Of a stretch of 64,000 bases of DNA, positions 8,473 through 16,864 are shown one piece after another. The notes beneath the pieces are model-generated. The model did no database searches. It was not told the origin of the DNA and saw nothing but the letters and a program-made list of their open reading frames with translations. A program made the translations under genes and the position numbers. Where the stretch lies: positions 1 through 64,000 of the forward strand of contig NZ_VUNR01000004.1 in NCBI RefSeq assembly GCF_009695585.1, read 5' to 3'. Numbering within the stretch: position 1 is the first letter of the stretch; every line of letters begins with the position of its first letter. This DNA comes from Anaerovibrio slackiae. Its GTDB lineage: Bacteria; Bacillota; Negativicutes; Selenomonadales; Selenomonadaceae.

Positions 8473-9618
8473 TTACAAATTATCCTCTATATCATCCAAA
8501 GCATCTTCCAGCTCACAAAAATCCTCATCCGAAGTAAAGTAACTTACGCTAAACCTCACCGTACCGGCTGGATACGTCCCCAGAAATTGGTGTGCCAAGG
8601 GAGCACACTGCAAACCTGTACGCACGGCAATTCCCCGCTCATTGAAAATCATCCCTGCGCTGTCACTGCTGATGCCCTTTACCAGGCAGGAAACAACTCC
8701 CACATAATCAGCCTCATTGCTTATCCCAATAAGCTGAATAAAGGAATATTTTCTCAATAGCTCCAACAATCTCTGCCTGTTACATTGCTCCCGTTCCCGT
8801 ATATGCTCGATGCCTTGCTCCTGCAGCCATGCTAATGCTGCATGTAAGCCCGCCATCCCTGAAATATTCATTGTCCCCATTTCAAATTTTTCCGGCAATC
8901 TATCCGGCATATCCTGATTGGCAGAATCATAGCCTGTACCGCCAAATAAAATAGACGGCAGCTTTAGTTCCGGCTTCATAACAAATCCCGATATCCCCGT
9001 AGGGCCATAGAGTGTCTTGTGTCCGGCAAAAACAGCAAAATCAAAAATTTCACCCACTTGCATATCAACCAGACCTGCTGTCTGGGACATATCAGCTACC
9101 GTATATGCCCCAAAATCTTTAGACATAGCAAATATTTCTTCTATAGGTGCCAGCAAGCCTGTAACATTGCTGGCGTGGCTGACAACAACGAGCTCCGGCT
9201 TATTTTCCTTAAAGGCTGCTTTTATGGACTGCAAATCATAAATAAAATTATGCTTCTTCACCGCCAGCTGCCTGACAATGATACCTGTCTTTTGCTCATA
9301 ATGATGCAATATCCTGGTAACCGCATTATGCTCAAAAGGAGTTATATAAACATTTTTTATGCCAGACTGCAATAACCCCTGCAAGATCATATTCAGTGCC
9401 AGCGTCCCGGTAGGTGTAAACATCACCTGCTTAGCCGGGCAATGCAATAACAATTTTATTGCTTCCCTGAGTTCCCCTGTCAACCTGCCGATAGCCTTGC
9501 TGCCGCTATGCTCTCCCCTGCCTGCACTGCCACCAATACTGCGATAAACATTATCCATCTGCTGATACACTGCATCAGGTTTTGGATATGTCGTTGCAGC
9601 ATTATCAAAATATGCCAT
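8473..9618 (-). CDS. Cysteine desulfurase, DndA/SufS-like
   Basis: A 381-residue class V aminotransferase-fold enzyme. The PLP-binding lysine is K201 in AGHKTLYG and the persulfide-forming cysteine is C338 in RTGLQCAP. Enzymes of this family take sulfur from L-cysteine and hand it on as a persulfide. In dnd systems DndA loads sulfur onto DndC, and here the gene sits between the large ATPase and helicase genes of the same operon, so supply of sulfur for the DndC-like protein is the natural role. It could also be a general IscS/SufS paralogue captured by the operon. The ATG at 9618 has AGGTGG 7 nt upstream. Confidence 0.82.
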   Translation of the reverse strand: MAYFDNAATTYPKPDAVYQQMDNVYRSIGGSAGRGEHSGSKAIGRLTGELREAIKLLLHCPAKQVMFTPTGTLALNMILQGLLQSGIKNVYITPFEHNAVTRILHHYEQKTGIIVRQLAVKKHNFIYDLQSIKAAFKENKPELVVVSHASNVTGLLAPIEEIFAMSKDFGAYTVADMSQTAGLVDMQVGEIFDFAVFAGHKTLYGPTGISGFVMKPELKLPSILFGGTGYDSANQDMPDRLPEKFEMGTMNISGMAGLHAALAWLQEQGIEHIREREQCNRQRLLELLRKYSFIQLIGISNEADYVGVVSCLVKGISSDSAGMIFNERGIAVRTGLQCAPLAHQFLGTYPAGTVRFSVSYFTSDEDFCELEDALDDIEDNL

Positions 9619-9642
9619 GTTAATACCACCTAACAATTTTTC

Positions 9643-12600
9643 TTAAATCAAGCCTGACAGCAGCTCCATGACAATCTGCCGCTTTTCTGCCATTGTCAGC
9701 CCCTGCCCGGCTTCCTCCAAGCGGGCATTCAGCGTATTTAATACCCTTTTTCCTCTCGGAGCATAAGCCACTCTGTCAAATCGCTTAATAGAACAATTTC
9801 CCTGCTCATCACATATCTTTATTTCATATCCTTCCCTGGCATTGACATCAGCAATAAACTCTGCCTGACCTCCTGCATCTGGCACAATATCAGCATGATA
9901 ATTTTCTGCCGTCTCCTTATGCTTCATCACCTTTGCTTTAAAGGTTTCAACCTCATCAAAAGACCAATCATCCACACGCAGGCCAACAAGCAGGGAAGAC
10001 ATTTTTTGTATTAACTCCTGTTCATCTGCCGAAGCTTCCTGAATAATCTGCAAAAATCTATCTGTATTATCAGCAAATGCCTCCTGCATAATCCCGGCAG
10101 GCAAACCATCCAGCCAATTTTTTAGTACAGAAACAGTTGTTGCCCGTGGATTTGCTCCTGCTAGAAAATTCCTGCGTAAAAAATTCCCCAGATATTGCAG
10201 CAATACCATACTGGCTTCATCATACATTTTTTTGGTATACATTATATTGTGTGAAAGCTGTGCATAATCCTCGCTAATATTCCAAATAGCAGGCATAGCA
10301 ATAAACAATGCCTCTCTCGCACTATTTCGCCTATTGCGGAAAATATTTATAAATTTCTTCATTTCCCGTTCAAGAGGCCTGCCATTCAAATAGCAGGTAA
10401 TTTCCTTGCTGTAACGTGGCAAAGCCCGATACCAGCGTTCCATAGCCATATAAACCTGATTATAATTCGCAGCGCCTGCATCTTGTGCATCATATTCCAC
10501 ATAATCAGCAAATAGCTTTTCCAAATGATACAAATACTTTTCTTTTGCTTCATTCCAATTTATTTTTTCTACAAAGAAATTCTCCGGGGCTATATTTATT
10601 TGATGCAAAAGCTCTGCATCTAAGGAAACCTCGCCAAAGCTGTTGGAAAACACTAACCCCTTTTTTATGCCATGCAGCACTGCAGCCAGATAAATCGGTA
10701 TAATACCTCGCCTCATGCCAACGTGATATGCAGGATTTATCAGATAGTCATACACCTTTGCCATGCACATTTTTTCACTGCCCAGCTCATCCCAAAGTAT
10801 ATTTTTAATTCTCTGCAACACAGTTGCCAAAGCAGTATTGGTTGACGGAGACAGATTCAGGCAGACTGACTGCACGACATCCTGCTGCAACACCCCGGTT
10901 CTCAGCAGCGTGCTGCGCATAATGGCCATATCCTGGCCACTCCCCTTGAGTCCCAGGTCATATTCCAATTCGGAGCGTAGCAAGCCCGCAATTACTTTGC
11001 TGCGGCTAGTAATAGCCACGCTTGTGATCTCGTCTTTATTCACTACTTCATTGTTAATCACAGGCGTATCTGCATATATTTTATCCATTATCTGTGATAA
11101 AAATTCCGATAACTGTGACTTCCTGAAAAACTGCTTCTTCACACCCTGATAAAAATAATCTGCCGTTCCAGCTTCTGGCCTGACAAAACCCTTGATATAA
11201 TCATCCGCTACTTCATACAGGTCATCATAAATAATCCCATACTCGTTGCACAAAACCTTGTCATTTGCAGCCTCTGCCCGAAGCTGTGCAACTGCTTCCA
11301 GTTCCCTTACACTGCGAGATATATCGCTATATTCTTTCGGTAGTACAAAAATGATTTTTTCATCTTCTGCACTTGGTAAAATACTTCTTATTTTCGCTAA
11401 TTGTTCTTCGTCCCGTGGCAAAACTCCATAAATAATACCATCCGCATGAATCCTTCCACTTTTGGCAGGCAGACCATTATTATCAGCAATCTCATCACCA
11501 TCAATAAATTCAAACTGAAAATAACGCGTCATTTCCTTTTCATCATTGTAACGTGATGGATATACATATCTCTCAAAATTCATGCTATTAAGTATTTCTT
11601 TTACAGAATACCGCTGCCCTGCTGCTGCAACTCCATCATGAATTTTCTGCCATACATCAACCCCGGAAGATTCCTTTAAACGCAAAAAGCCATTATTGCG
11701 CCTGAGCCGAACCATTAAATTATTTTTTTCTAAATTCAGCAGTGCTTTTTCTACCACATCATAACCATACAAGTTGCCATAAATATCCAGCAGTACATCC
11801 GCTTTAGGTGACAGCTTTTCAAACTCACCCACCATATAAATCAAGGCAATCGTCTTTATCAGTTTTGTTTCTACTGAATCATCAGACAAATCCTGCACAG
11901 CAGCTGATACCAATACATACTGCTGATGAATATCGCCTGTATAAAATTCCTTCTGCATAAGAGGCTGAAAGTAGTCATAGATTAAATCAGGCAAAATAAA
12001 AGCCTCCTCATCAGCTGGCTGTTGCGCAATAAAAGCAGACATAGTAAATCTGCCTTCTGCTGATAAGAAGGTAAACAAAGTACGTTCATTCTGTGCTATC
12101 TTTTCAGATAGACGTGGAAGCAGGAACAGGGACACAGGATGCAACGGATAACAGTGCTCAAAGACATGACATAATTCTGTGTCATTTACATCAGAAAACA
12201 TTCTGCTTTTACCATATTTATCCTGCCAGCCTTGAAATAAGCCTCTATGATTAAGCAGAAATCTCTCCCATTGTACCGTGTCTTTTTTTATAACCTTGCT
12301 GACAACTTCATATGTCTGAGCAAAATTATTGGTTAGCTGTATGTGCTTGAAGCGTTCCGATACGCCACGCCAGCCATCAGTTTTTTCTTTTGGCAGCTTA
12401 TTGATATAATTGGCAATTTCCTTATGGCAGATAAGCAGCAGATGCATTTGCAGCTCACCACTGCGATTGCATTTTTCGGCAAAATCCTGCAACATTTTCG
12501 TATCGCTGACAGTGGCTTCCTTGATATTTGCCTCAAGGTACTTGCTGAATTCGTCATATACGACAAAAATTCCGCCATATCCCTTAGCAGCAATTGCTTT

Positions 12601-13275
12601 TGCTACGCTTTCATATAATTCAACTACATCAAATCCCAGGAAAGGATTGAACATGCTGCCAGCAGTCAAAGCCGGGTAAATTTGTTCAAATTGCTTGTAC
12701 GCACCAATATCATAATTTTGCAGGGCAGCTGTAAACTCTGTTACCGGCATGTCAACAGCCTCTGCCAATCTCCCATATACATCAGGATATTCATGCTCCC
12801 ATCGCTCGATACACTTTGCCGCCGCCTGATAATTAGTCTCCGGCATCACATCCAGCAGCTGATTATCCTGCAATGCTCTTTGCAGGGAAATAATAAATGC
12901 CTGTGTCAGGCTGGTATTGCTTCCTGAAATAATAACCGGCAATAACTTATTGCAATTTTCATAATAACGATTAACGATGGCACTAAGCTTATGCTCATTA
13001 TCTGCCTGCCATATATTTTGAAATAAATGCTTATCCCTCTGCATGAGCAAAGAAACTATGTTCAGCACTATATGAGATTTTCCCCTGCCATAGGCCCCCA
13101 CCAGCACCCGTGCCCTATCCTTTGCTGACATATCAGTGGAAGCCATAATTTCCGCTATAAAGCCCAAAGCATTTTTAGTCGGTATATAATTTTCTAATTT
13201 TTCATCATTGTATAAATCAAAAGCTATATTTACGGAATATTGAAATCCGGAAGCAATTGTTAGCATATCTTTCAC
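9643..13275 (-). CDS. Large BrxC/PglY-like P-loop ATPase
   Basis: A 1210-residue protein starting with GTG at 13275 behind GGAGG. Its start overlaps the DUF4007 stop codon (TAGTG). The P-loop is GAYGRGKSH at 60-68 and the Walker B region is IFVVYDEF with D241-E242, then a sensor-like ICHKE. The GRGKSH P-loop and great length recall the DUF6079/BrxC/PglY ATPases of BREX systems and ATPases linked to dnd loci. It probably couples ATP hydrolysis to DNA recognition or to assembly of the modification/restriction complex. About 800 C-terminal residues have no domain I can name. Confidence 0.7.
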   Translation of the reverse strand: MKDMLTIASGFQYSVNIAFDLYNDEKLENYIPTKNALGFIAEIMASTDMSAKDRARVLVGAYGRGKSHIVLNIVSLLMQRDKHLFQNIWQADNEHKLSAIVNRYYENCNKLLPVIISGSNTSLTQAFIISLQRALQDNQLLDVMPETNYQAAAKCIERWEHEYPDVYGRLAEAVDMPVTEFTAALQNYDIGAYKQFEQIYPALTAGSMFNPFLGFDVVELYESVAKAIAAKGYGGIFVVYDEFSKYLEANIKEATVSDTKMLQDFAEKCNRSGELQMHLLLICHKEIANYINKLPKEKTDGWRGVSERFKHIQLTNNFAQTYEVVSKVIKKDTVQWERFLLNHRGLFQGWQDKYGKSRMFSDVNDTELCHVFEHCYPLHPVSLFLLPRLSEKIAQNERTLFTFLSAEGRFTMSAFIAQQPADEEAFILPDLIYDYFQPLMQKEFYTGDIHQQYVLVSAAVQDLSDDSVETKLIKTIALIYMVGEFEKLSPKADVLLDIYGNLYGYDVVEKALLNLEKNNLMVRLRRNNGFLRLKESSGVDVWQKIHDGVAAAGQRYSVKEILNSMNFERYVYPSRYNDEKEMTRYFQFEFIDGDEIADNNGLPAKSGRIHADGIIYGVLPRDEEQLAKIRSILPSAEDEKIIFVLPKEYSDISRSVRELEAVAQLRAEAANDKVLCNEYGIIYDDLYEVADDYIKGFVRPEAGTADYFYQGVKKQFFRKSQLSEFLSQIMDKIYADTPVINNEVVNKDEITSVAITSRSKVIAGLLRSELEYDLGLKGSGQDMAIMRSTLLRTGVLQQDVVQSVCLNLSPSTNTALATVLQRIKNILWDELGSEKMCMAKVYDYLINPAYHVGMRRGIIPIYLAAVLHGIKKGLVFSNSFGEVSLDAELLHQINIAPENFFVEKINWNEAKEKYLYHLEKLFADYVEYDAQDAGAANYNQVYMAMERWYRALPRYSKEITCYLNGRPLEREMKKFINIFRNRRNSAREALFIAMPAIWNISEDYAQLSHNIMYTKKMYDEASMVLLQYLGNFLRRNFLAGANPRATTVSVLKNWLDGLPAGIMQEAFADNTDRFLQIIQEASADEQELIQKMSSLLVGLRVDDWSFDEVETFKAKVMKHKETAENYHADIVPDAGGQAEFIADVNAREGYEIKICDEQGNCSIKRFDRVAYAPRGKRVLNTLNARLEEAGQGLTMAEKRQIVMELLSGLI

Positions 13276-14204
13276 TATGCTTCCTCCCTATCTAAATAAT
13301 TTAAATCCTGATAATATTTCCTTACACATTCTATTGCTGGACAGCAGGCATCTAATTGAACTACATCCAGGCCAGCGGTACGAATTATTTTCAATACCTT
13401 TCTATGCTCTGCATTACGCAGAACATCCAACAATGTAATAGTGTCCAGATTGAATACTTTGCCTATGCTGTTCTTACCATGCAGCAAGCTATTAATCTCT
13501 ATTTCTAATTGCTGTGATTTGTCAGATACATTTTTTTGCTGAGCCATACCTCTCAATATCATTGCCTGAACAATAAAGGGATGAAATATCTTAGCAGCTG
13601 GAATAGATTTTTTATAAACTTTCTTTTCCTTATTTGCTATATCAATGAGCCCCAATTCCCCCAATGGACAGTCTATATTATTCTCCGGCGAAATTTTTCC
13701 AGGATTCGATTTATTACGAGGTATATAGGTACTTGCTATGCAATTAAAATCATCTGTTATAGAACGGTCGGAGGGAGCTGCCTCCGGTGCGTTTAAAGCC
13801 AAATAATTACCTAATGCCCTCACAAAATCATCCTTGGTAAATTCCTGCATATTAAATTCCTGAAAAAAGAAATACCAGGAAGTTGCCAATTCAATATTAG
13901 TTGCCAGCTCATACTGCAATAGCAACAAAGTCCCCAGTTCTTCCAAATACGGATCCTGCTGATAAATAATTCTCCCTAAGTCTGTCAACGTTTGCACTCG
14001 TTTGCCAGACCTGGGTTCCGTGGCAAGACCTGCCGCCTGCATCCAATATCGAAGCGACTTCACCATATTGGAACCGATACCAAGAATATCCATGGGATTA
14101 ACTTCTTTGGTCACAAAAACATCCGCCTTATCAGCAACATTTTTCAGACCTTTTCCCAGCCAGCCTTTTCTAATAAAAAATGTTTCGTGACCTCTGAACT
14201 TCAT
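13275..14204 (-). CDS. DUF4007 family protein
   Basis: A 309-residue protein that opens with GHETFFIRKGWLGKGL, the conserved N-terminal motif of the DUF4007 family. Start chosen at the ATG at 14204 (MKFRGHE); an upstream TTG overlaps the ribosome binding site. Family members are commonly seen beside PAPS-reductase-like and Dnd-type genes, but their biochemical role is not established. It overlaps the following ATPase gene by one base, so the two proteins are probably made in fixed ratio and may form one complex. Confidence 0.75.
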   Translation of the reverse strand: MKFRGHETFFIRKGWLGKGLKNVADKADVFVTKEVNPMDILGIGSNMVKSLRYWMQAAGLATEPRSGKRVQTLTDLGRIIYQQDPYLEELGTLLLLQYELATNIELATSWYFFFQEFNMQEFTKDDFVRALGNYLALNAPEAAPSDRSITDDFNCIASTYIPRNKSNPGKISPENNIDCPLGELGLIDIANKEKKVYKKSIPAAKIFHPFIVQAMILRGMAQQKNVSDKSQQLEIEINSLLHGKNSIGKVFNLDTITLLDVLRNAEHRKVLKIIRTAGLDVVQLDACCPAIECVRKYYQDLNYLDREEA

Positions 14205-14255
14205 CCTCTGACACCCTTCCAATTATCATTAACGTTATTGTGATTGCGATTATTG

Positions 14256-15998
14256 CTACTTTGTACGCAAATACTTATCCATCATGCAGCCACCTGCCAG
14301 ATATTTTTGATTGACACAAACTTTGCAATGCACGCATTTCTCTGCATTGATGTGATATTCATCTCCTATAATAGAAATTGCTCCCGAACGGCATAAAGAT
14401 TCACATTTCAGGCATTGACGGCAGGCATTGTATTTCCTCACTTGATAACCTGCCATACGCTGCAAATCTGCGTGCTTTTTTACATTCATGGTTTTGATTT
14501 TAACTGCATAATTATAGCCATCCTGGCTAAAAGGCTGAATAGACAAAATCGGCACATTTGTCTTTATATCCAAAACAATTACCTCATGCAGCAATTTATT
14601 GCCAAGCTCAGGGGCAACACGCCCAAAGGGCACAAACATATTGATGAGCTCATCACTGTACGGCTTGGTCAGCTTATATATCTTGGCATGTTCCTCGCTG
14701 GTACAGTTTGTAAACTGGATTTTTACATCACTGGCAGATGCCAGTCCATTCCCCCCCTGCCTTGCCTTCCACTTGCCTGAATTAACATATTCCTCTGCAT
14801 CTGGCTTGCCGATTTTTTTTGCAAAATCTATTAGAAAATCCTGCCATACTTTTGCCTGCTCTGGCATGTAAATTTTGGATAAAAACTGCGCCCTGCTATT
14901 ATTATTCGGGCAGCACCAGCAGCCTACCCTGTCATAACCAAGCCTATATGCATCATTAAAGTCAATTTTTTCACTAAATATGTACAGCCACACATCTATA
15001 TCCGTCCAATAAAAAATAGGTGCGGCCACAGTCTGCTGCTGAATTTTTACAGATTCAGAGCCTTTTTCCACCCGATTGTATTTGCTCCTGCTAACAGACT
15101 CGTGTTTTCTGATACCATAAAATGTCAGTATCTGCTCATTGCGGTAATTTTCATAAATTACTCTGGTAATAGGACCGGTCTTGAACATGGAACAGCACCA
15201 CCTCATCATCCGGGCAGGGGGCCCTATATCCTTGCACACATCCAAGAAAATTTGCTCCCTGTTTTTTGCCGTCAAAAAATCTGCCAAAGCATGAGAAGCC
15301 TTATATCTCTTGGCATACTCCATTGTCATAGGAAACTCCAGCGTTGTATCGCCAAAAATATGAACCAAATATGGATTTCCCAAAGCCTTGATTACTAAAT
15401 CCGCTACTACAGTGGAATCCTTGCCCCCGGAAAATGATAAAACTATATTATCTTCCTGATATTTACCTGCTTCCCTTTTGATAAATTCATGGGCTTCATA
15501 TTTTATATTATTAAATCTTTTTCTATTGTATTTAATAAATCTATCTATTTGAACATTAAACTCATCATATGAAACCTTGAGTTTGTTAGCTTCAATGCCC
15601 TGCTGCAAGTAAGAAATATCTGCATCCTCAAATTTTTTCAAGGATACGATATGTTTTTTTCCATCTATGTAGTACTTATTTTCATGTGCCCAAACATTTG
15701 CCTTTTGCAAGGAAAATATTTCCCTGTTCTCCAACAACTCCAATAAAAGGCGTTCCTCTGGAAAGACCGGCTTTATATCTGTTGCCAAATATGCCATATT
15801 GCAGCTGCACACAGGGCAAACTACAGGCTTGTTATTTATCAAACATGACTTAACATCATCTCGGCTCATAATCACAGGTGTACTGCACTCATTGCACCAG
15901 TACACCTCAATGGGTATTTCAATATCTTCAACAGTTTTTTGCTGACAGACAGTACATACCGGCTCATTTGTTTTTATCTCACAGGTTGGACACCACAT
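14256..15998 (-). CDS. DndC-like PAPS-reductase-family sulfurtransferase with zinc ribbons and ferredoxin tail
   Basis: A 580-residue protein. The start is the ATG at 15998 (MWCPTC) with AGGTGA 8 nt upstream; an open frame reaches 16136 but only through tandem repeats. The N-terminus carries zinc-ribbon cysteines (C3, C6, C15, C18, then C35, C38, C61, C64). The PP-loop SGGKDS is at 190-195. Cys pairs at 268-269 and 360/362/363 fit the iron-sulfur site of DndC-type enzymes. The tail has two ferredoxin-like clusters (C526, C529, C532, C536 and C555, C558, C561, C571). ATP-dependent activation of the DNA backbone for sulfur insertion is the expected role. Plain DndC is shorter and lacks the extra ends; this form resembles archaeal-type PAPS-reductase-like proteins. 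Confidence 0.75.
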   Translation of the reverse strand: MWCPTCEIKTNEPVCTVCQQKTVEDIEIPIEVYWCNECSTPVIMSRDDVKSCLINNKPVVCPVCSCNMAYLATDIKPVFPEERLLLELLENREIFSLQKANVWAHENKYYIDGKKHIVSLKKFEDADISYLQQGIEANKLKVSYDEFNVQIDRFIKYNRKRFNNIKYEAHEFIKREAGKYQEDNIVLSFSGGKDSTVVADLVIKALGNPYLVHIFGDTTLEFPMTMEYAKRYKASHALADFLTAKNREQIFLDVCKDIGPPARMMRWCCSMFKTGPITRVIYENYRNEQILTFYGIRKHESVSRSKYNRVEKGSESVKIQQQTVAAPIFYWTDIDVWLYIFSEKIDFNDAYRLGYDRVGCWCCPNNNSRAQFLSKIYMPEQAKVWQDFLIDFAKKIGKPDAEEYVNSGKWKARQGGNGLASASDVKIQFTNCTSEEHAKIYKLTKPYSDELINMFVPFGRVAPELGNKLLHEVIVLDIKTNVPILSIQPFSQDGYNYAVKIKTMNVKKHADLQRMAGYQVRKYNACRQCLKCESLCRSGAISIIGDEYHINAEKCVHCKVCVNQKYLAGGCMMDKYLRTK

Positions 15999-16061
15999 AA
16001 AATCACCTAACGTAGTCAAATAATACTTGGCATCCCACCTAAAAAATTGCAACAAAAAAGT

Positions 16062-16149
16062 CAAGTTACCTGTGGATAACTTGACCAAGTTGCTTGTGGA
16101 TAACTTGACCAAGTTGCTTGTGGATAACTTGACCAAGTTGCTTGTGGAC
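16062..16149. repeat. Tandem 24-bp repeats with DnaA-box cores in the operon leader
   Basis: Three full units (16062-16085, 16086-16109, 16110-16133) and a 16-bp partial unit (16134-16149) share the form CAAGTT-N10-AACTTG-AC, so each unit can fold into a hairpin. The first differs at two bases. Each full unit contains TGTGGATAA, the exact complement of the consensus DnaA box TTATCCACA, at 16071-16079, 16095-16103 and 16119-16127. The array lies between the operon promoter and the first gene. Whether DnaA or another regulator binds is unknown. Confidence 0.85.
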
Positions 16150-16182
16150 TTTTCCTAACGCATAGCATTAGGAAAAGTCCAC
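16144..16182. promoter_or_regulatory. Perfect 15-bp inverted repeat at the operon transcription start
   Basis: GTGGACTTTTCCTAA (16144-16158) and its exact complement (16168-16182) flank a 9-bp centre. The palindrome begins 4 bp below the -10 box of the operon promoter, so it covers the likely start point. It could be an operator or, in RNA, a 5' hairpin that protects or attenuates the transcript. Confidence 0.7.
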
Positions 16183-16186
16183 CTTT

Positions 16187-16215
16187 ATAATAACACATTA
16201 GCTATATTTTGTAAA
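16187..16215 (-). promoter_or_regulatory. Promoter of the phosphorothioation-type operon
   Basis: On the minus strand -35 TTTACA (16210-16215), a 17-bp spacer, and -10 TATTAT (16187-16192). The start point would fall near 16180, inside the perfect palindrome, giving a leader of about 180 nt before the DndC-like gene. No other good promoter is seen inside the tightly packed operon. Confidence 0.75.
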
Positions 16216-16221
16216 AAATTT

Positions 16222-16464
16222 TTACCAAGAACATGCAGACAAACATTCTTTTAACGGTGTATTCAAACCTTCTTCTATTTTACGTTTCAAAGCTGGATTA
16301 CTGTTGATTTCCATCGTCGCAATTAAATTGTTATAATCCTCTAAACTAAGCAAGACAGCCTCACTATTTTTTCCAGTTATACATAATGGTTCATTATATT
16401 TTCCTACATTTTCAATAATACTAAACAGATTTTCCCTAAATTTAGTTGCATTCATTACCTGCAT
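16222..16464 (-). CDS. Phd/YefM-type antitoxin without a toxin gene
   Basis: An 80-residue protein starting MQVMNATKFRENLFSIIENV, typical of Phd/YefM antitoxins, in which an N-terminal DNA-binding half is followed by a toxin-wrapping tail. The usual partner (RelE/YoeB-type toxin) should follow directly, but the next thing downstream is the defence-operon promoter, 7 bp away. The start codon overlaps the stop of the AbrB-like gene (TAATG). It may now act only as a DNA-binding protein, perhaps on its own or the neighbouring promoter. Confidence 0.75.
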   Translation of the reverse strand: MQVMNATKFRENLFSIIENVGKYNEPLCITGKNSEAVLLSLEDYNNLIATMEINSNPALKRKIEEGLNTPLKECLSACSW

Positions 16465-16709
16465 TACAACACCTCTTTCCCAACAGCATAACCAGTATCT
16501 ATCTCATTACCTTTCCATTCACCCTGATAATCACCAAACAACTCCATGAATCGGTCAGCTTTGGAAGCAGGGATTTTTTTCACTGTAATACATTCATGTT
16601 CCACATTTATTGATACCTTATCATCAGGTGAACTGCCTGCTTGAAACATAATCGCTTTTGATAGGCAGCTAGCATTACATTTTCCAAAAGTTTCAATAAC
16701 AATCCCCAT
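16464..16709 (-). CDS. AbrB/MazE-like antitoxin-type protein
   Basis: An 81-residue protein. The N-terminal half (MGIVIETFGKCNASCLSKAI then a beta-rich segment ending VKKIP) suggests a swapped-hairpin AbrB/MazE fold, and the acidic tail (ELFGDYQGEWKGNEIDTGYA) looks like the toxin-binding tail of such antitoxins. The start at 16709 has GGAGGAGGG upstream; a longer frame to 16760 lacks one. It is coupled to the Phd/YefM-like gene, and no MazF-like toxin is nearby. The fold call is by resemblance. Confidence 0.55.
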   Translation of the reverse strand: MGIVIETFGKCNASCLSKAIMFQAGSSPDDKVSINVEHECITVKKIPASKADRFMELFGDYQGEWKGNEIDTGYAVGKEVL

Positions 16710-16731
16710 CCTATTCCCTCCTCCTGCATAT

Positions 16732-16760
16732 AGTATATACATGAAGCAATAAACAATCAA
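16732..16760 (-). promoter_or_regulatory. Promoter of the antitoxin pair
   Basis: Minus-strand -35 TTGATT (16755-16760), 17-bp spacer, -10 TATACT (16732-16737), just upstream of the ribosome binding site of the AbrB-like gene. The -10 sits in an AT-rich palindromic stretch, as is common for autoregulated antitoxin operons. Confidence 0.6.
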
Positions 16761-16811
16761 CCATACTTTTCATTAACAAACTCTATGTATTATATTAGCC
16801 TCAAAACGCTC

Positions 16812-16840
16812 TTTTCATACAAATGTTTTTATGATATAAT
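16812..16840 (+). promoter_or_regulatory. Promoter of the Rpn-type gene
   Basis: A perfect -10 TATAAT (16835-16840) with a weak -35 TTTTCA (16812-16817) at 17 bp. It lies 25 bp upstream of the start codon and is divergent from the antitoxin promoter. Confidence 0.55.
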
Positions 16841-16864
16841 ATAGCTAGATTTGGAGGTGGTGCC

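Noticed and set aside
15999-16136. N-terminal extension of the DndC-like protein through VKLSTSNL repeats
   Set aside because: The open frame passes through the 24-bp DNA repeats (8 codons each, so no stop arises), starts at a TTG without ribosome binding site, and the ATG at 15998 has a good one just before the zinc ribbon.
16062-16149. CRISPR array
   Set aside because: Repeats are contiguous 24-bp units without spacers and no cas genes are present.
16062-16182. Chromosomal or plasmid replication origin
   Set aside because: DnaA-type boxes are present, but there is no dnaA, dnaN, rep gene or clear unwinding element nearby, and the array lies in an operon leader.
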